From the NCBI RefSeq assembly GCF_000092365.1, contig NC_014218.1, positions 1,302,001 to 1,366,000 on the forward strand: 64,000 nt of DNA, written 5' to 3'. Below are positions 9,380 to 20,822 of the stretch, in pieces (position 1 is the stretch's first letter; each line of letters starts with the position of its first letter). The DNA is from Arcanobacterium haemolyticum DSM 20595. GTDB taxonomy: Bacteria > Actinomycetota > Actinomycetes > Actinomycetales > Actinomycetaceae. A program made the position numbers and the translations under genes. The notes beneath the pieces are model-generated. The model was not told the origin of the DNA. It made no database searches and worked only from the letters and a program-made list of their open reading frames with translations.

Positions 9380-10411
9380 ATGTTGTTCAACGTCTACGGG
9401 GATACCGCAACCTACCAATGGCTAGGCTGGATCCTCGTATTTTGCAGCCTACTCCTCACAAACGAAATCGCCCGCAGAACCAAGCAAGGCGGCATATTCT
9501 TCTTCCTCATCATCCCTGCACTCCTCAGCGCCTACTTCATTGTGATCAACGTGGGGGCATGGATGGGAGCATCGTGGGCACTCACCAACCCAACAATCGA
9601 GCACATGGGTTCGTGGTTCCACTACGCAAAACTCTACGCAGCAACCGCCGGCTGCATCGGCTTCATCATGCTGAAATACAAGTGGGGCAAGATTGGGAAA
9701 GCCGATTGGTTCAAGGCCTTCCCATTCGCGATCGTGGCAATCAACATTCTGATCGCCGTGGTTTCCGATTTCGAATCCGCCATCCGCGCATGGAACACCA
9801 CATGGATCTCCGTTGAAGGCGTCACGCTTTACGGCGGCTGGCACAACGTACTCAACGGAACTGCTGGATTGCTCAACATTTGCATCATGACAGGCTGGTT
9901 TGGAATCTACATTTCCAAGGGCGGAAAGGATATGCTCTGGCCAGACATGACTTGGGTGTTTATCATCTCCTACGATCTGTGGAACTTCGCCTACACCTAC
10001 AACTGCCTACCAACTCACGCCTGGTACTGCGGCCTTGCTCTCCTCCTTGCACCAACCGTAGCAGCGATGCTGTGGAACAAGGGTGGCTGGATCCAGAACC
10101 GCGCATTCACGCTCGCGATCTGGTGCATGTTCGCCCAGTGCGTGCCGATGTTCCAAGATTACTCAGTATTCAGGGTCGATTCGGTAAATAATCCGAACAT
10201 CAATCTGACCGTATCTGCTATTGCACTGGCCGCTAACATTCTCGGTGTTGGCTACGTGATCTACCGCTCCCGCAAGCTCAACGTCAATCCATACACCCAC
10301 GAAGTATTTGGTGGAACCCGAGATTTCGAAGCAGCCATAGCACGCCAAGATCCGTCAAACACAAGTGAACCAGACTCGGGCCAAACCTGGGAAAATATCC
10401 GAAATAGGTGA
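9380..10411 (+). CDS. DUF5692 family multi-pass membrane protein
   Basis: A 343-residue integral membrane protein with about nine to ten hydrophobic segments, rich in Trp, Tyr and Asn in its loops (WNTTWISVEGVTLYGGWHNVLNGTAG; SYDLWNFAYTYNCLPTHAWYCG). The text matches what I know of the uncharacterised DUF5692 family. The polar C-terminal 40 residues are predicted cytoplasmic. GAAAGG precedes ATG 9380. Coupling to a TetR regulator suggests inducible transport, sensing or membrane modification, but the substrate is unknown. Confidence 0.75.
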   Translation: MLFNVYGDTATYQWLGWILVFCSLLLTNEIARRTKQGGIFFFLIIPALLSAYFIVINVGAWMGASWALTNPTIEHMGSWFHYAKLYAATAGCIGFIMLKYKWGKIGKADWFKAFPFAIVAINILIAVVSDFESAIRAWNTTWISVEGVTLYGGWHNVLNGTAGLLNICIMTGWFGIYISKGGKDMLWPDMTWVFIISYDLWNFAYTYNCLPTHAWYCGLALLLAPTVAAMLWNKGGWIQNRAFTLAIWCMFAQCVPMFQDYSVFRVDSVNNPNINLTVSAIALAANILGVGYVIYRSRKLNVNPYTHEVFGGTRDFEAAIARQDPSNTSEPDSGQTWENIRNR

Positions 10412-10682
10412 GCCTTAATAACATTAAGGTACGTGCGCTCCTCGTCGTTTTCTATGGAAACTTTGCTAAAAGATTTGCTGCACTACGGATGCGAATAAGA
10501 ATTCTCGATTACCGGGAAAGCAGCATGTCACGTTTCGATCTTTTAAGCGAACTAACCATCTCCGAAACTCGCCCCGCACGAGCTTTTTCACTCCGCAGGT
10601 TTCGCACGTTAGTCTCTTCTATAACATGCCGCTGCTCCCGTGAGTCATGAAGCAGCTCACTAATGTGAACTCATCTTAAAGC
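10412..10682. other. Non-coding interval before argG
   Basis: No convincing gene. An open stretch of about 80 codons starting inside the previous gene has no protein-like composition. The argG promoter follows directly. Confidence 0.6.
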
Positions 10683-10710
10683 TTGCACACAATAACCACA
10701 GGGGTATAAT
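10683..10710 (+). promoter_or_regulatory. Candidate argGH promoter
   Basis: TTGCAC at 10683-10688 and a perfect TATAAT at 10705-10710 with a 16-base spacer, 46 bases before the argG start. An AT-rich stretch follows (10711-10740) that could host an ArgR box, but no clear match to the ARG-box consensus was found. Confidence 0.55.
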
Positions 10711-10756
10711 TATTCCCATTAGCGCATCCATATACACTATGTGCCGGGAGGAAATC

Positions 10757-11968
10757 ATGGCAAAAGAACGGATCTTACTCGCATATTCTGGTGGACTTGA
10801 CACCTCCATCATCATCCCATGGCTTAAAGAACACTACGATTGTGATGTGGTGGCAATGGCAGGAGACGTCGGAATCGGCGTCGATAACGAAACCCTCACC
10901 CAAAAAGCACTCGCGTGCGGCGCCGAAAAAATCTACATCGAAGATCTCACTTCCGATTACATCGCCAACTACATCTACCCCACACTAAAAGCCCAGGCAA
11001 TCTACGAAGGCAAATATCTTCTCGGCACCTCCACAGCCCGCCCATGCATCGCCAAGCGCATGGTAGACATCGCCAAAGCAGAAAATTGTACCGCGATTGC
11101 CCACGGCTGCACCGGTAAGGGAAACGATCAAGTCCGCTTCGAACTAGCCATCAAGGCGCTCGCTCCCGGAATGAAAATTATCGCCCCATGGCGGATGTGG
11201 GACATCGCCTCGCGTGATGAAGAAATCGATTACGCACAGGCTCGCAACATCCCGGTTCCTGTAACCAAAGAGAATAATTATTCAATGGATCAAAATATTT
11301 GGCACCTCAGCCACGAGGGCATGGATTTGGAAGATCCGGCGAATGAGCCTCAATACGATTCGCTCCTCCACCTCATGAACTCGCCGCAACAGGCCCCAGA
11401 CGAACCTGAATACGTCACCATCGATTTCAAACATGGCATACCAGTATCCGTTGATGGCGTGACCGGGGACGTCGACATGCTCACCTACCTCAACAAGAAG
11501 GCCGGCAAGCACGGGGTTGGTATCGCAGACATCGTCGAAAACCGCCTTGTTGGCATGAAATCCCGTGGCGTCTACGAAACCCCAGGCGGAACTGTATATT
11601 ATGCAGCACACCGTGAACTCGAACTTCTCTGCCTGGAGCGCGATACGCTCCATTACAAGGATCTTCTGGCACAACGTTTCTCAGAAGTCGTCTACAACGG
11701 CCAGTGGTTCCACCCGCTACGTGAAGCCCTGTCTGCATTCATGGATTCGTGCAACGAAACCCTAACCGGCACCGTGAAACTCAAGCTATACAAGGGCAAC
11801 GTCACCCCTGCCGGCATCACGTCGCCCCACTCGTTGTACGACGAAGCCCTCTCCACCTTCGATGAAGACGACGTCTACAACCAGTCCGACGCCACCGGCT
11901 TCATCAACTTGTTCGGCCTGCCAACCTCCGTAGTTGCTTCCATGAAGCACCGGAACAATCTTATGTAA
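10757..11968 (+). CDS. argG: Argininosuccinate synthase
   Basis: Condenses citrulline and aspartate with ATP in arginine synthesis. The N-terminal PP-loop motif [10 protein letters not shown] is intact, as are [11 protein letters not shown] and [15 protein letters not shown]. The 403-residue length is standard. ATG 10757 is preceded by GGGAGGAAATC, so the upstream ATG at 10739 was rejected. Nine bases separate it from argH. No argA-F or argR genes occur in this window, so the operon may serve citrulline recycling rather than full synthesis (inference). Confidence 0.96.
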   Translation: MAKERILLAYSGGLDTSIIIPWLKEHYDCDVVAMAGDVGIGVDNETLTQKALACGAEKIYIEDLTSDYIANYIYPTLKAQAIYEGKYLLGTSTARPCIAKRMVDIAKAENCTAIAHGCTGKGNDQVRFELAIKALAPGMKIIAPWRMWDIASRDEEIDYAQARNIPVPVTKENNYSMDQNIWHLSHEGMDLEDPANEPQYDSLLHLMNSPQQAPDEPEYVTIDFKHGIPVSVDGVTGDVDMLTYLNKKAGKHGVGIADIVENRLVGMKSRGVYETPGGTVYYAAHRELELLCLERDTLHYKDLLAQRFSEVVYNGQWFHPLREALSAFMDSCNETLTGTVKLKLYKGNVTPAGITSPHSLYDEALSTFDEDDVYNQSDATGFINLFGLPTSVVASMKHRNNLM

Positions 11969-11977
11969 GGATTTCTC

Positions 11978-13366
11978 GTGGCAAAAACAATGTGGGACGG
12001 CAGGTTCTCTAAATCTACGGCCGATTCAGTTGCGTTCATGAATTCGTCGTTGCGTTTTGACCAGCGGCTTTACGCACACGACATCCGTGGCAGTATCGCT
12101 CACGCAACGATGCTTGCACGGATCGGCGTGCTCACCGATCCTGAGGCCCAGGCTATCGTGGCCGGCTTGGAATCGATCAAAGCCGATATCGAATCGGGCG
12201 CGCTCACGTTCGATTCCGCCGCAGAAGACATTCACATGTTCATTGAGGAGGAATTGACCGCGCGGATCGGCCAACCTGGCAAGAAGTTGCACACGGCCCG
12301 TTCGCGTAACGATCAAGTTGCTACCGATATGCGCTTGTGGGTGCGTGACGAAATTTCTTGCGTGACGTCCATGATTGAATCTTTGACGATGACAGTTTGC
12401 AACCTTGCCACCCACCACACCACAACCGTGATGCCGGGCTATACGCATCTGCAGCGTGCTCAACCGATCACGTTCGCTCATCACCTGATGGCGTACGCCC
12501 ACATGTTCATGCGGGATATGAGCCGATTGGACGATGTTGCTCAACGGATGAACTATTCGCCACTCGGTGCGGCCGCTCTTGCCACCACCACGTACCCGAT
12601 CCAACGCGATATGACTGCTGACCTCCTAGGATTTGCCGGAGTGATGGAAAATTCGCTTGACGCGGTGGCTGATCGCGACTACCTATTGGAGCTCAGCTCC
12701 ACCCTATCAATCTTCATGATCCACCTATCTCGAATGAGCGAAGAAATCATTCTGTGGGCATCGCAAGAATTCAGATTCATCGAACTAGACGATGGGTACG
12801 CCACCGGCAGTTCGATCATGCCGCAGAAAAAGAATCCGGACGTTGCAGAACTGACCCGCGGCAAAACCGGCCGAGTCATCGGCCAAGCTGCCACACTTCT
12901 TGCCATGATGAAGAATCTGCCACTCGCCTACAACAAGGATCTGCAGGAAGATAAGGAGGCGATCTTCGATGTCGTCGATACCGTCAAACTCTGCATCCCC
13001 GCGTTCGCTGGAATGATCGCAACCCTGGGCGTAAACGCGGATCGGATGCGCCAAGCGGCCTCCGCGGGCTTCACCAACGCAACCGACTTCGCAGACTACC
13101 TGGTAACCAAAGGCGTGCCGTTCCGGCAAGCGCACGCAATCACAGGAGAAATCGTCCGCTACTGCATCGAACACGCAACCGCGCTGGAAAATATAGACCT
13201 CGCAACGCTCCGCGCCCACTGCGACCTGATCGACGCGGATGTGTACGATGCACTCGATATCGATCAATGCGTGCAACGCCGAAACGTGATCGGCGGGCCC
13301 GCGCCCGAAATAGTCAGTGCGGACATTGATAAGATAGTGCATGAACTACAGGAGCGTCAATCATAG
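11978..13366 (+). CDS. argH: Argininosuccinate lyase
   Basis: Cleaves argininosuccinate to arginine and fumarate. Fumarase/aspartase superfamily signature GSSIMPQKKNPD is present near residue 280, together with HTARSRNDQV and TVMPGYTHLQRAQP. The protein has the normal 462 residues and starts with GTG after AAGGA. Operon with argG; the GNAT gene follows 9 bases later. Confidence 0.96.
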   Translation: MAKTMWDGRFSKSTADSVAFMNSSLRFDQRLYAHDIRGSIAHATMLARIGVLTDPEAQAIVAGLESIKADIESGALTFDSAAEDIHMFIEEELTARIGQPGKKLHTARSRNDQVATDMRLWVRDEISCVTSMIESLTMTVCNLATHHTTTVMPGYTHLQRAQPITFAHHLMAYAHMFMRDMSRLDDVAQRMNYSPLGAAALATTTYPIQRDMTADLLGFAGVMENSLDAVADRDYLLELSSTLSIFMIHLSRMSEEIILWASQEFRFIELDDGYATGSSIMPQKKNPDVAELTRGKTGRVIGQAATLLAMMKNLPLAYNKDLQEDKEAIFDVVDTVKLCIPAFAGMIATLGVNADRMRQAASAGFTNATDFADYLVTKGVPFRQAHAITGEIVRYCIEHATALENIDLATLRAHCDLIDADVYDALDIDQCVQRRNVIGGPAPEIVSADIDKIVHELQERQS

Positions 13367-13375
13367 GAAGAAGCC

Positions 13376-13873
13376 ATGCCTGTCAACGAAGAACTCATCC
13401 TCAAACCCACCACCGAATCCGATCGCACCTACGTGTACCGGCTCAACTTCCTCACCGAAACATTCGGCGACGAACACGGGGAACTAGAAGATAGTTACGA
13501 CGAATGGGCAGACTACTACGCTGCCGAATGGGAACCCGAAAACGGCGGATTCACCGCCTGGATCGGGAATACCCCGGCCGGTGGCGTGTGGCTTCTGTGG
13601 GGGCGCGACGATCGGCACGGGTATGGGCACGTCGCTGATGACATTCCCGAACTCGCGATCGCTGTAGAAGAACGTTACAGCGGGCACGGCATCGGGGGCG
13701 CTCTGCTCGATGCGGCCACAGAACTAGCCCGTGAGCTGGGCGCGCCTGCCATCTCCCTTTCAGTAGATCCGCGCAACGCCCGCGCCGAATACCTCTATCT
13801 AAAGAAGGGGTTCGAACCAACCGGGATCGAACGACACGGGCACAAGGTGCTTAAGCGGTCGACTGCGCTCTGA
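13376..13873 (+). CDS. GNAT family N-acetyltransferase
   Basis: A 165-residue acetyl-CoA-dependent acyltransferase. The pyrophosphate-binding loop is seen in ERYSGHGIGGALLDAA, followed by the C-terminal SLSVDPRNARAEYLYLKKGF typical of the fold. Substrate unknown. It is the last gene of the argGH transcript, nine bases behind argH, and ends just before a strong bidirectional hairpin. Confidence 0.88.
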   Translation: MPVNEELILKPTTESDRTYVYRLNFLTETFGDEHGELEDSYDEWADYYAAEWEPENGGFTAWIGNTPAGGVWLLWGRDDRHGYGHVADDIPELAIAVEERYSGHGIGGALLDAATELARELGAPAISLSVDPRNARAEYLYLKKGFEPTGIERHGHKVLKRSTAL

Positions 13874-13894
13874 ATCATCAAGCGCGCCATTTCG

Positions 13895-13946
13895 GCGCCA
13901 CACAGCTCAGGAGTGCCATATATGGCACTCCTGAGCTGTGTGGCGC
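13895..13946. terminator. Perfect 52-base palindrome, bidirectional terminator
   Basis: Two 26-base arms are exact reverse complements around the core GTGCCATATATGGCAC. It sits between the convergent GNAT and purB genes, so it can stop transcription from both sides. There is only a weak T-run (TTATTTAG) on the plus-strand side. Confidence 0.8.
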
Positions 13947-13983
13947 TTATTTAGCACCGAGTCGTTATTGATCGACCGGCGGC

Positions 13984-15423
13984 TTACACCGCCAGAATCG
14001 AATCTCCCGGTGCAGTTTCTCCGATAACACCGCGAACAACGCCTAGATAACGATCAACTTGTTCTGGGCAGCGGCCGATAAAGGCCGCCGGATCAAGAAC
14101 GGCAGCAAATTCATCATCGTTCATGTGAAACTCCGAATGAGTTGCCAGTGCCCCCAGCAGATCAAACGGTTCGCCATTCTTCATCAATGCGGTAGCCCAC
14201 AACGATTCCTCACGAATAATCTCATGTAGTTCTTGGCGGTCTCCCCCGCGCTTCACGCCTTCCATCAAAATGTTTTCGGTGGCAATGAATGGCAGATAAT
14301 CGCGCACAGCCTTGGCCACGATCTTGTCATTCACATGCAGATTGAAAGTCACGTTCATACACAACCGCAAAATCGCATCGGTAGCCAAGAAGCCTTCTGG
14401 CATGGAAATACGGCGGTTGGCAGAATCATCCAAGGTGCGTTCAAGCCACTGGGCAGAAGCAGTCATCGCCCCGTTCATGACGTCGGCCATCACGTACCGT
14501 GCCAGCGAACAGATGCGTTCGGTACGCATCGGATTCCTCTTATACGGCATCGCGCTAGACCCAATCTGGTGCTCCTCAAACGGTTCTTCCACCTGGCGAT
14601 CGTGCTGCAACAGCCGAATATCTTGAGCCATCCGATAAGCGCTCTGCGCGATAGAAGACAAACAATTCAAGATTCGAGTATCAAGTTTGCGCGGATAGGT
14701 TTGGCCGGCAACATCAACGATCCCGTCGAAACCAAAATCGCGCGCAATCATCGCGTTCATCTCATCGATACGTGCCGTATCGCCGTCGAACAACTCAACA
14801 AAGCTCGCTTCGGTGCCAGTGGTGCCGCGGCTCCCCAGCAAACGCAACGAATCCAACACGAAATCAATTTCGGCAACGTCGGCCATAAAATCTTGTATCC
14901 ACAAGGTGGCGCGCTTGCCAACCGTCACCAACTGGGCCGGCTGATAGTGCGTGTAACCCAAGGTGGGCATCGCCTTGTACGTTTCGGCGAACCGCGCCAA
15001 GTTCGCGATGGTCACCAAAAGTGACTTCCGTACATGACGCAACGCGTCCCGGTAAATAATCAGATCCGCGTTGTCCGTGACGTAGCAACTGGTGGCACCC
15101 AAATGGATGATGCCAGCCGCGTCCGGCGCAACCTGGCCAAAAGCATAAACGTTCGCCATCACGTCGTGGCGAACTTCGGCCTCACGCGCCACGATCGTAT
15201 CCCAATCGATGTCGGCTACGTGCGCCTCCAACTGCGCCACCTGCTCCGGCGAAACAGGCAAACCAAGAGCGGATTCGGCCCGTGCCAACGATACCCACAA
15301 CTCACGCCAAGTCCGAACGCGCGTGCGCATCGAAAACTGTTCAACCATGAAATCTGATGCGTAACGGCTGGTCAGCGGGCTAGCGTAACGGTTCTTATCG
15401 GCATGCTTCTCCACGGGCCTCAT
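13984..15423 (-). CDS. purB: Adenylosuccinate lyase
   Basis: Acts twice in purine synthesis, releasing fumarate from SAICAR and from adenylosuccinate. Superfamily signature GSSAMPYKRNPMRTE is intact and the N-terminus YASPLTSRYASDFMV matches the family. ATG 15423 was chosen over TTG 15438; CAGGAGAGG lies immediately upstream. At 479 residues it is of the longer PurB type. Seven bases upstream of the ribosome-binding region ends purA, so purA-purB form an operon that makes AMP from IMP. Confidence 0.95.
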   Translation of the reverse strand: MRPVEKHADKNRYASPLTSRYASDFMVEQFSMRTRVRTWRELWVSLARAESALGLPVSPEQVAQLEAHVADIDWDTIVAREAEVRHDVMANVYAFGQVAPDAAGIIHLGATSCYVTDNADLIIYRDALRHVRKSLLVTIANLARFAETYKAMPTLGYTHYQPAQLVTVGKRATLWIQDFMADVAEIDFVLDSLRLLGSRGTTGTEASFVELFDGDTARIDEMNAMIARDFGFDGIVDVAGQTYPRKLDTRILNCLSSIAQSAYRMAQDIRLLQHDRQVEEPFEEHQIGSSAMPYKRNPMRTERICSLARYVMADVMNGAMTASAQWLERTLDDSANRRISMPEGFLATDAILRLCMNVTFNLHVNDKIVAKAVRDYLPFIATENILMEGVKRGGDRQELHEIIREESLWATALMKNGEPFDLLGALATHSEFHMNDDEFAAVLDPAAFIGRCPEQVDRYLGVVRGVIGETAPGDSILAV

Positions 15424-15445
15424 CCTCTCCTGTTGCAAAAACTAC

Positions 15446-16741
15446 TCAGCGTTCAATGTATGCGTCGCGCTGCGGGCCAACGCTCACGAAACGAATGTGG
15501 CAGCCAATCTGTTCTTCCACAAACTCAACGTATGTACGTGCTGCCTCAGGAAGTTCGTCCCACGTGCGGCAACCGCTAATGTCCTGCTGCCATCCTGGCA
15601 TCATCACTTCAACTGGACGGGCCGCATCCAGATCGGCTGGGAACGGGAACTCTTCGGTCTTCTCCCCGTGCACATCGTACTGAACACACACAGGAATCTC
15701 GGCCATGTCGGAGAGCACGTCCATCTTGGTCAACGCGATTTCGGTGGCACCCTGCATCTGCACGCCGTAACGGGTGGCCACGATATCAAGAGGGCCTACG
15801 CGGCGCGGACGCCCCGTAGTTGCACCGTATTCGCCGCCGGCATCGCGCAACTTATCGGCCTTTTCGCCGAACCATTCACAGGTGAACGGGCCAGCGCCCA
15901 CGCACGTAGAGTACGCCTTCACAACGCCCATCACGCGCTCCAACTGGAGGCTTGGCAAACCGGCGCCCACCGGCGCGTATGCTGCCACTGTGTTAGATGA
16001 CGTGGTGAATGGGTGGATACCGAAATCGATATCACGCAACACGCCAAGCTGGGCTTCGAACAGGATTCGCTTGCCTGCCGCACGTGCCTTAGAAAGTACC
16101 GTGGCCGTGTTCGCCAGATACGGCACCAGGCGCATTGCCCACATGTTAATCCAATCCATCACCTCGTCCAGCGTGACTTCAGGAGCACCATACACCTTGG
16201 TGAGCGTGAGGTTCTTCCATTCCAGCAGGTCCGCAACGTGCTGGCGAAGGCGCTCCGGGTGGCGCAGTTCGCCGGCAAGGATCGTCTTCTTCTGGAACTT
16301 ATCAGAGTAGAACGGGGCGATTCCCTGGCGGGTGCTGCCGTACTGCTTATCGGCCAAACGGGCTTCTTCCAAAGAATCCAGATCGCGATGCCACGGCAGA
16401 AGAAGCGAGGTGCGTTCCGAAACAACCAGGTTTTCTGGCGTAACGTTCACGCCTTGCGCCGCGATTGTTTCGATTTCGGTGAAGAGTTGTTCCGCGTTGA
16501 GCGCCACGCCGTTGCCCAGCACGTTGAGCACGCCTGGATTGAAGATCCCCGATGGCAACAGGTGAAGTGCAAACGTACCGTAATCGTTCACAACCGTGTG
16601 GCCTGCGTTGCCACCACCCTGGTATCGAACCACCACGTCATATTCTGCGGCCAATAGATCAACCATGCGGCCTTTGCCTTCGTCGCCCCAGTTGATGCCG
16701 ACGATCGCTGCGCACGAATCAGTTTTGCTCTGCTCGCTCAT
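15446..16741 (-). CDS. purA: Adenylosuccinate synthetase
   Basis: GTP-dependent ligation of IMP and aspartate, first committed step to AMP. The P-loop reads WGDEGKGRMVDLL: catalytic Asp and the main Lys are kept, while the last residue of the usual GDEGKGK is Arg, a conservative change. GGGNAGHTVV and the substrate loops are normal. 431 residues. RAAGE: GAAAGAAGAAAG precedes the ATG. Co-directional with purB downstream and guaB1 on the same strand upstream-side. Confidence 0.95.
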   Translation of the reverse strand: MSEQSKTDSCAAIVGINWGDEGKGRMVDLLAAEYDVVVRYQGGGNAGHTVVNDYGTFALHLLPSGIFNPGVLNVLGNGVALNAEQLFTEIETIAAQGVNVTPENLVVSERTSLLLPWHRDLDSLEEARLADKQYGSTRQGIAPFYSDKFQKKTILAGELRHPERLRQHVADLLEWKNLTLTKVYGAPEVTLDEVMDWINMWAMRLVPYLANTATVLSKARAAGKRILFEAQLGVLRDIDFGIHPFTTSSNTVAAYAPVGAGLPSLQLERVMGVVKAYSTCVGAGPFTCEWFGEKADKLRDAGGEYGATTGRPRRVGPLDIVATRYGVQMQGATEIALTKMDVLSDMAEIPVCVQYDVHGEKTEEFPFPADLDAARPVEVMMPGWQQDISGCRTWDELPEAARTYVEFVEEQIGCHIRFVSVGPQRDAYIER

Positions 16742-16778
16742 TTTCTTTCTTCTTTCATTTGTTCAAAAAGGGACGAAG

Positions 16779-18257
<1,479 letters not shown>

Positions 18258-18399
18258 CTATCGATGTTGAGCCCCCAAAATCTACACTTTAACGAATCTT
18301 CTCATATATTAAGAAATATATAGTCCATATTTTGAAACATTGCTGGTGGTGTGAAAGAACCTCGCACCGTGCAAACATACAGATTTCCGCAAGATAGCA

Positions 18400-19071
18400 T
18401 TAGAAAATAGTTCCATGCGGCGGGCGCACTCCCAGCTCTAATGCCTGGATAATAAACTCCACCTTCGGCTTTACAAGATCAGCGAAAAGATCAGTACTTG
18501 TTGTCAGACACGTCAGGTCTACGCCTAGTTGCTTATTCGTAATCTCTAGATTTTTCCGAATAAGCTCTCTGCCCGCAGGTGTCGATCGATCAAACCGGTA
18601 ACACCCCACACCCAGATGAATCGTAATCGCAGTATCTCCAATAAAATCGAGCGCAAATAACGTTGTTTCTTTATCCAGCCCTGCATGTACGAAATCATCA
18701 ATGATTCCTGGTGCTGCCTCCATGAAATTAACCTGAGGGAATGGGTACGTATACAACGTCAGAGCAAACCCAGGATACTTTTCACACAGCTGCCAGCAGT
18801 AATGAGCCCAAAACCGTAACATGTCTGGCCACGCAGTATGCTGCGGAGAAACCCACGGCTCACGCCGAGCGATCTCCGCCAAGCACTCCCCCACCAGATC
18901 TTCACGAGATTCATAGATTCGATACAAGCTGGGAGCACCAACTCCCACCTTTTTTGCCACCTGGGCCATCGTAAAACGATCAAGCCCGATTTCTAGTACT
19001 GCATCAATAACATCAGCAGCAGAAAACTTTGGCTTTGGACCAGTTTTACGCCCAAGTGGCACATGAATCAT
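18400..19071 (-). CDS. TetR family regulator of the iron/ECF-ABC operon
   Basis: A 223-residue regulator: helix-turn-helix at residues 18-60 (FTMAQVAKKVGVGAPSLYRIYESREDLV), then an all-helical ligand domain of unassigned type. Its ATG at 19071 overlaps the stop of the preceding ABC gene (ATGA), so it is the last cistron of the six-gene transporter operon and is translationally coupled. It probably senses the transported compound or a product and tunes the operon, in addition to the DtxR-type box at the operon head. Confidence 0.82.
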   Translation of the reverse strand: MIHVPLGRKTGPKPKFSAADVIDAVLEIGLDRFTMAQVAKKVGVGAPSLYRIYESREDLVGECLAEIARREPWVSPQHTAWPDMLRFWAHYCWQLCEKYPGFALTLYTYPFPQVNFMEAAPGIIDDFVHAGLDKETTLFALDFIGDTAITIHLGVGCYRFDRSTPAGRELIRKNLEITNKQLGVDLTCLTTSTDLFADLVKPKVEFIIQALELGVRPPHGTIF

Positions 19072-20822
19072 GTAAGCGACCATCCCTTCGCAGCATGCCG
19101 TAACTCCCAGAACTCCTGATACGTTCCTTTTTGTGCAATCAGTTTATCGTGAGAACCAGTCTGCACAATACTCCCGCACGAATCGAGAACAATAATCTGA
19201 TCTGCAGTTTTAATCGTTGAGAGCTTATGTGCAATAACAATAAGTGTAGCCCGCTTACGCAAATAATTCAGAGACTGTACAACGTGGCCTTCATTCGCCG
19301 GATCTAATGCGCTCGTCGCCTCATCAAAAAGTACAATAGGCGCATCTTTCAAAATCGCCCGAGCAATAGACACTCGCTGGCGTTCTCCGCCAGAAAGCGC
19401 ACGTCCGCCTTCCCCTACCCTTGTCTGCCATCCATGCGGAAGCCTATCTACGATTTCGGTAACTCCAGCAAGATCGGCAGCATGCCGAATTTGGGCATCT
19501 GACGCTTGCGGGTTACCCACCCGAATGTTTGCTTCTAACGTATCGTCATAGAGATAGACATCTTGGAATACCCACGAAATCTGTGCCATCACATCTTCAA
19601 TACGTTGCTCTTGCACCGGAACACCACCGACTAAAACGGTTCCTTCCTGCACGTCATAGAATCGTGCAATAAGCCGTGCCAACGTCGTCTTTCCGCAACC
19701 AGATGGACCCACAATTGCAGTAAAAGAACGAGGAGAGAACGTGTGGGTCACGTCGTTAATAACCGGTACGCGCGAATCGTAACCAAACCTCACGTTACGC
19801 AACTCAACCTTCCCGGGCACGGAAACAGGACGCGGTTGTTGAGGGTCTGCCATAACAGGCTCGTCCAAAAGTGCCGTTACTTGATCAAGCAATGGACGCG
19901 AAAGTTCTAATCCCATCACTAACGTTCCAGCTTCAGAAAGTAACGTAGTAAAGCGAAGCATAATGCCAATAAACACAATGGTTGCAATCGGATCGTCAAA
20001 TCCGAAAGTGGCACTGACAGCCAAAACCATTGCGCCAACAGCGATAAATTGAGTTGCAGTGCCCACTACGCTTTGTCCTAATACAGCCCACCACATTCCA
20101 CGAACTGCAGATCGTTCTTGCGCGATCGTCGCAGCTATAAGAGGCTGATAGGAACCCGCTTGACCGCACGCACGTAGAATTGGCTGATTTTGTGAAAACT
20201 CAACAAGTCGCATCGATAATTCTTGAACTGAAGGCTCTTGCAACGTGTTATCTAGTTTTCCACAACGCCGCGCTATCCAAACTGCTAATAACATCAACGG
20301 GATGCTCAACATCAACAGCATTCCCATCAACGGCGACCACACGAAACACCCGATTAAGAGCGTCAGCATGGTCATCGTATTCATGATAATGGGCGCAAGC
20401 ATATGAGCAAACGATTCCCCAAGTTTAAGCATGCTAGCCGATACCAAGCGAGAGAATGTTCCTGCCGTTGATGCAGAAAAATATCCCAATGGTAAACGTG
20501 CAACCTGATCTCCTACACCAATGTGTAGCATCTTCATAGCGTCAAGGGCCACCCCATAGTTGACCATAGCCAACCGGTATTCGAGGATCAAAGAAACTAG
20601 TGCTAGCCCCGCCAACACGCCTAACCATCCACTGATCGTGCACCCCCATACTGGCTGGTTTTTCACCATGCTTGCAACGGCAGGAAGAAAAACGATCAAG
20701 GCAAGCCCTCGCACTGCTCCAGCAGCTACAGCGTATGCGATGGACACGCGCAGTTTGCGTTGCCCCTTCGAGCTCAGAAGTCTAAAGATTTGGTATGTAA
20801 AACCTCGTTTTTCGCGTGTCAT
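19068..20822 (-). CDS. ABC transporter, fused permease and ATPase (second half of pair)
   Basis: 584 residues: six-helix exporter-fold membrane domain (about 20-300) and a C-terminal nucleotide-binding domain with Walker A GPSGCGKTT, signature LSGGERQRV, Walker B VLFDEATSALD and H-loop IAHKLS. The ATG overlaps the stop of the partner gene (ATGA), the usual arrangement for heterodimers. Such exporter-fold pairs in iron operons (YbtPQ, IrtAB) act as importers of ferric siderophores; the iron box at the operon head makes the same job likely here, but this is inference. Confidence 0.88.
   Translation of the reverse strand: MTREKRGFTYQIFRLLSSKGQRKLRVSIAYAVAAGAVRGLALIVFLPAVASMVKNQPVWGCTISGWLGVLAGLALVSLILEYRLAMVNYGVALDAMKMLHIGVGDQVARLPLGYFSASTAGTFSRLVSASMLKLGESFAHMLAPIIMNTMTMLTLLIGCFVWSPLMGMLLMLSIPLMLLAVWIARRCGKLDNTLQEPSVQELSMRLVEFSQNQPILRACGQAGSYQPLIAATIAQERSAVRGMWWAVLGQSVVGTATQFIAVGAMVLAVSATFGFDDPIATIVFIGIMLRFTTLLSEAGTLVMGLELSRPLLDQVTALLDEPVMADPQQPRPVSVPGKVELRNVRFGYDSRVPVINDVTHTFSPRSFTAIVGPSGCGKTTLARLIARFYDVQEGTVLVGGVPVQEQRIEDVMAQISWVFQDVYLYDDTLEANIRVGNPQASDAQIRHAADLAGVTEIVDRLPHGWQTRVGEGGRALSGGERQRVSIARAILKDAPIVLFDEATSALDPANEGHVVQSLNYLRKRATLIVIAHKLSTIKTADQIIVLDSCGSIVQTGSHDKLIAQKGTYQEFWELRHAAKGWSLT

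Noticed and set aside
10408-10650. 80-codon frame between the DUF5692 gene and argG
   Set aside because: No ribosome-binding site, starts inside the previous stop, random-looking composition.
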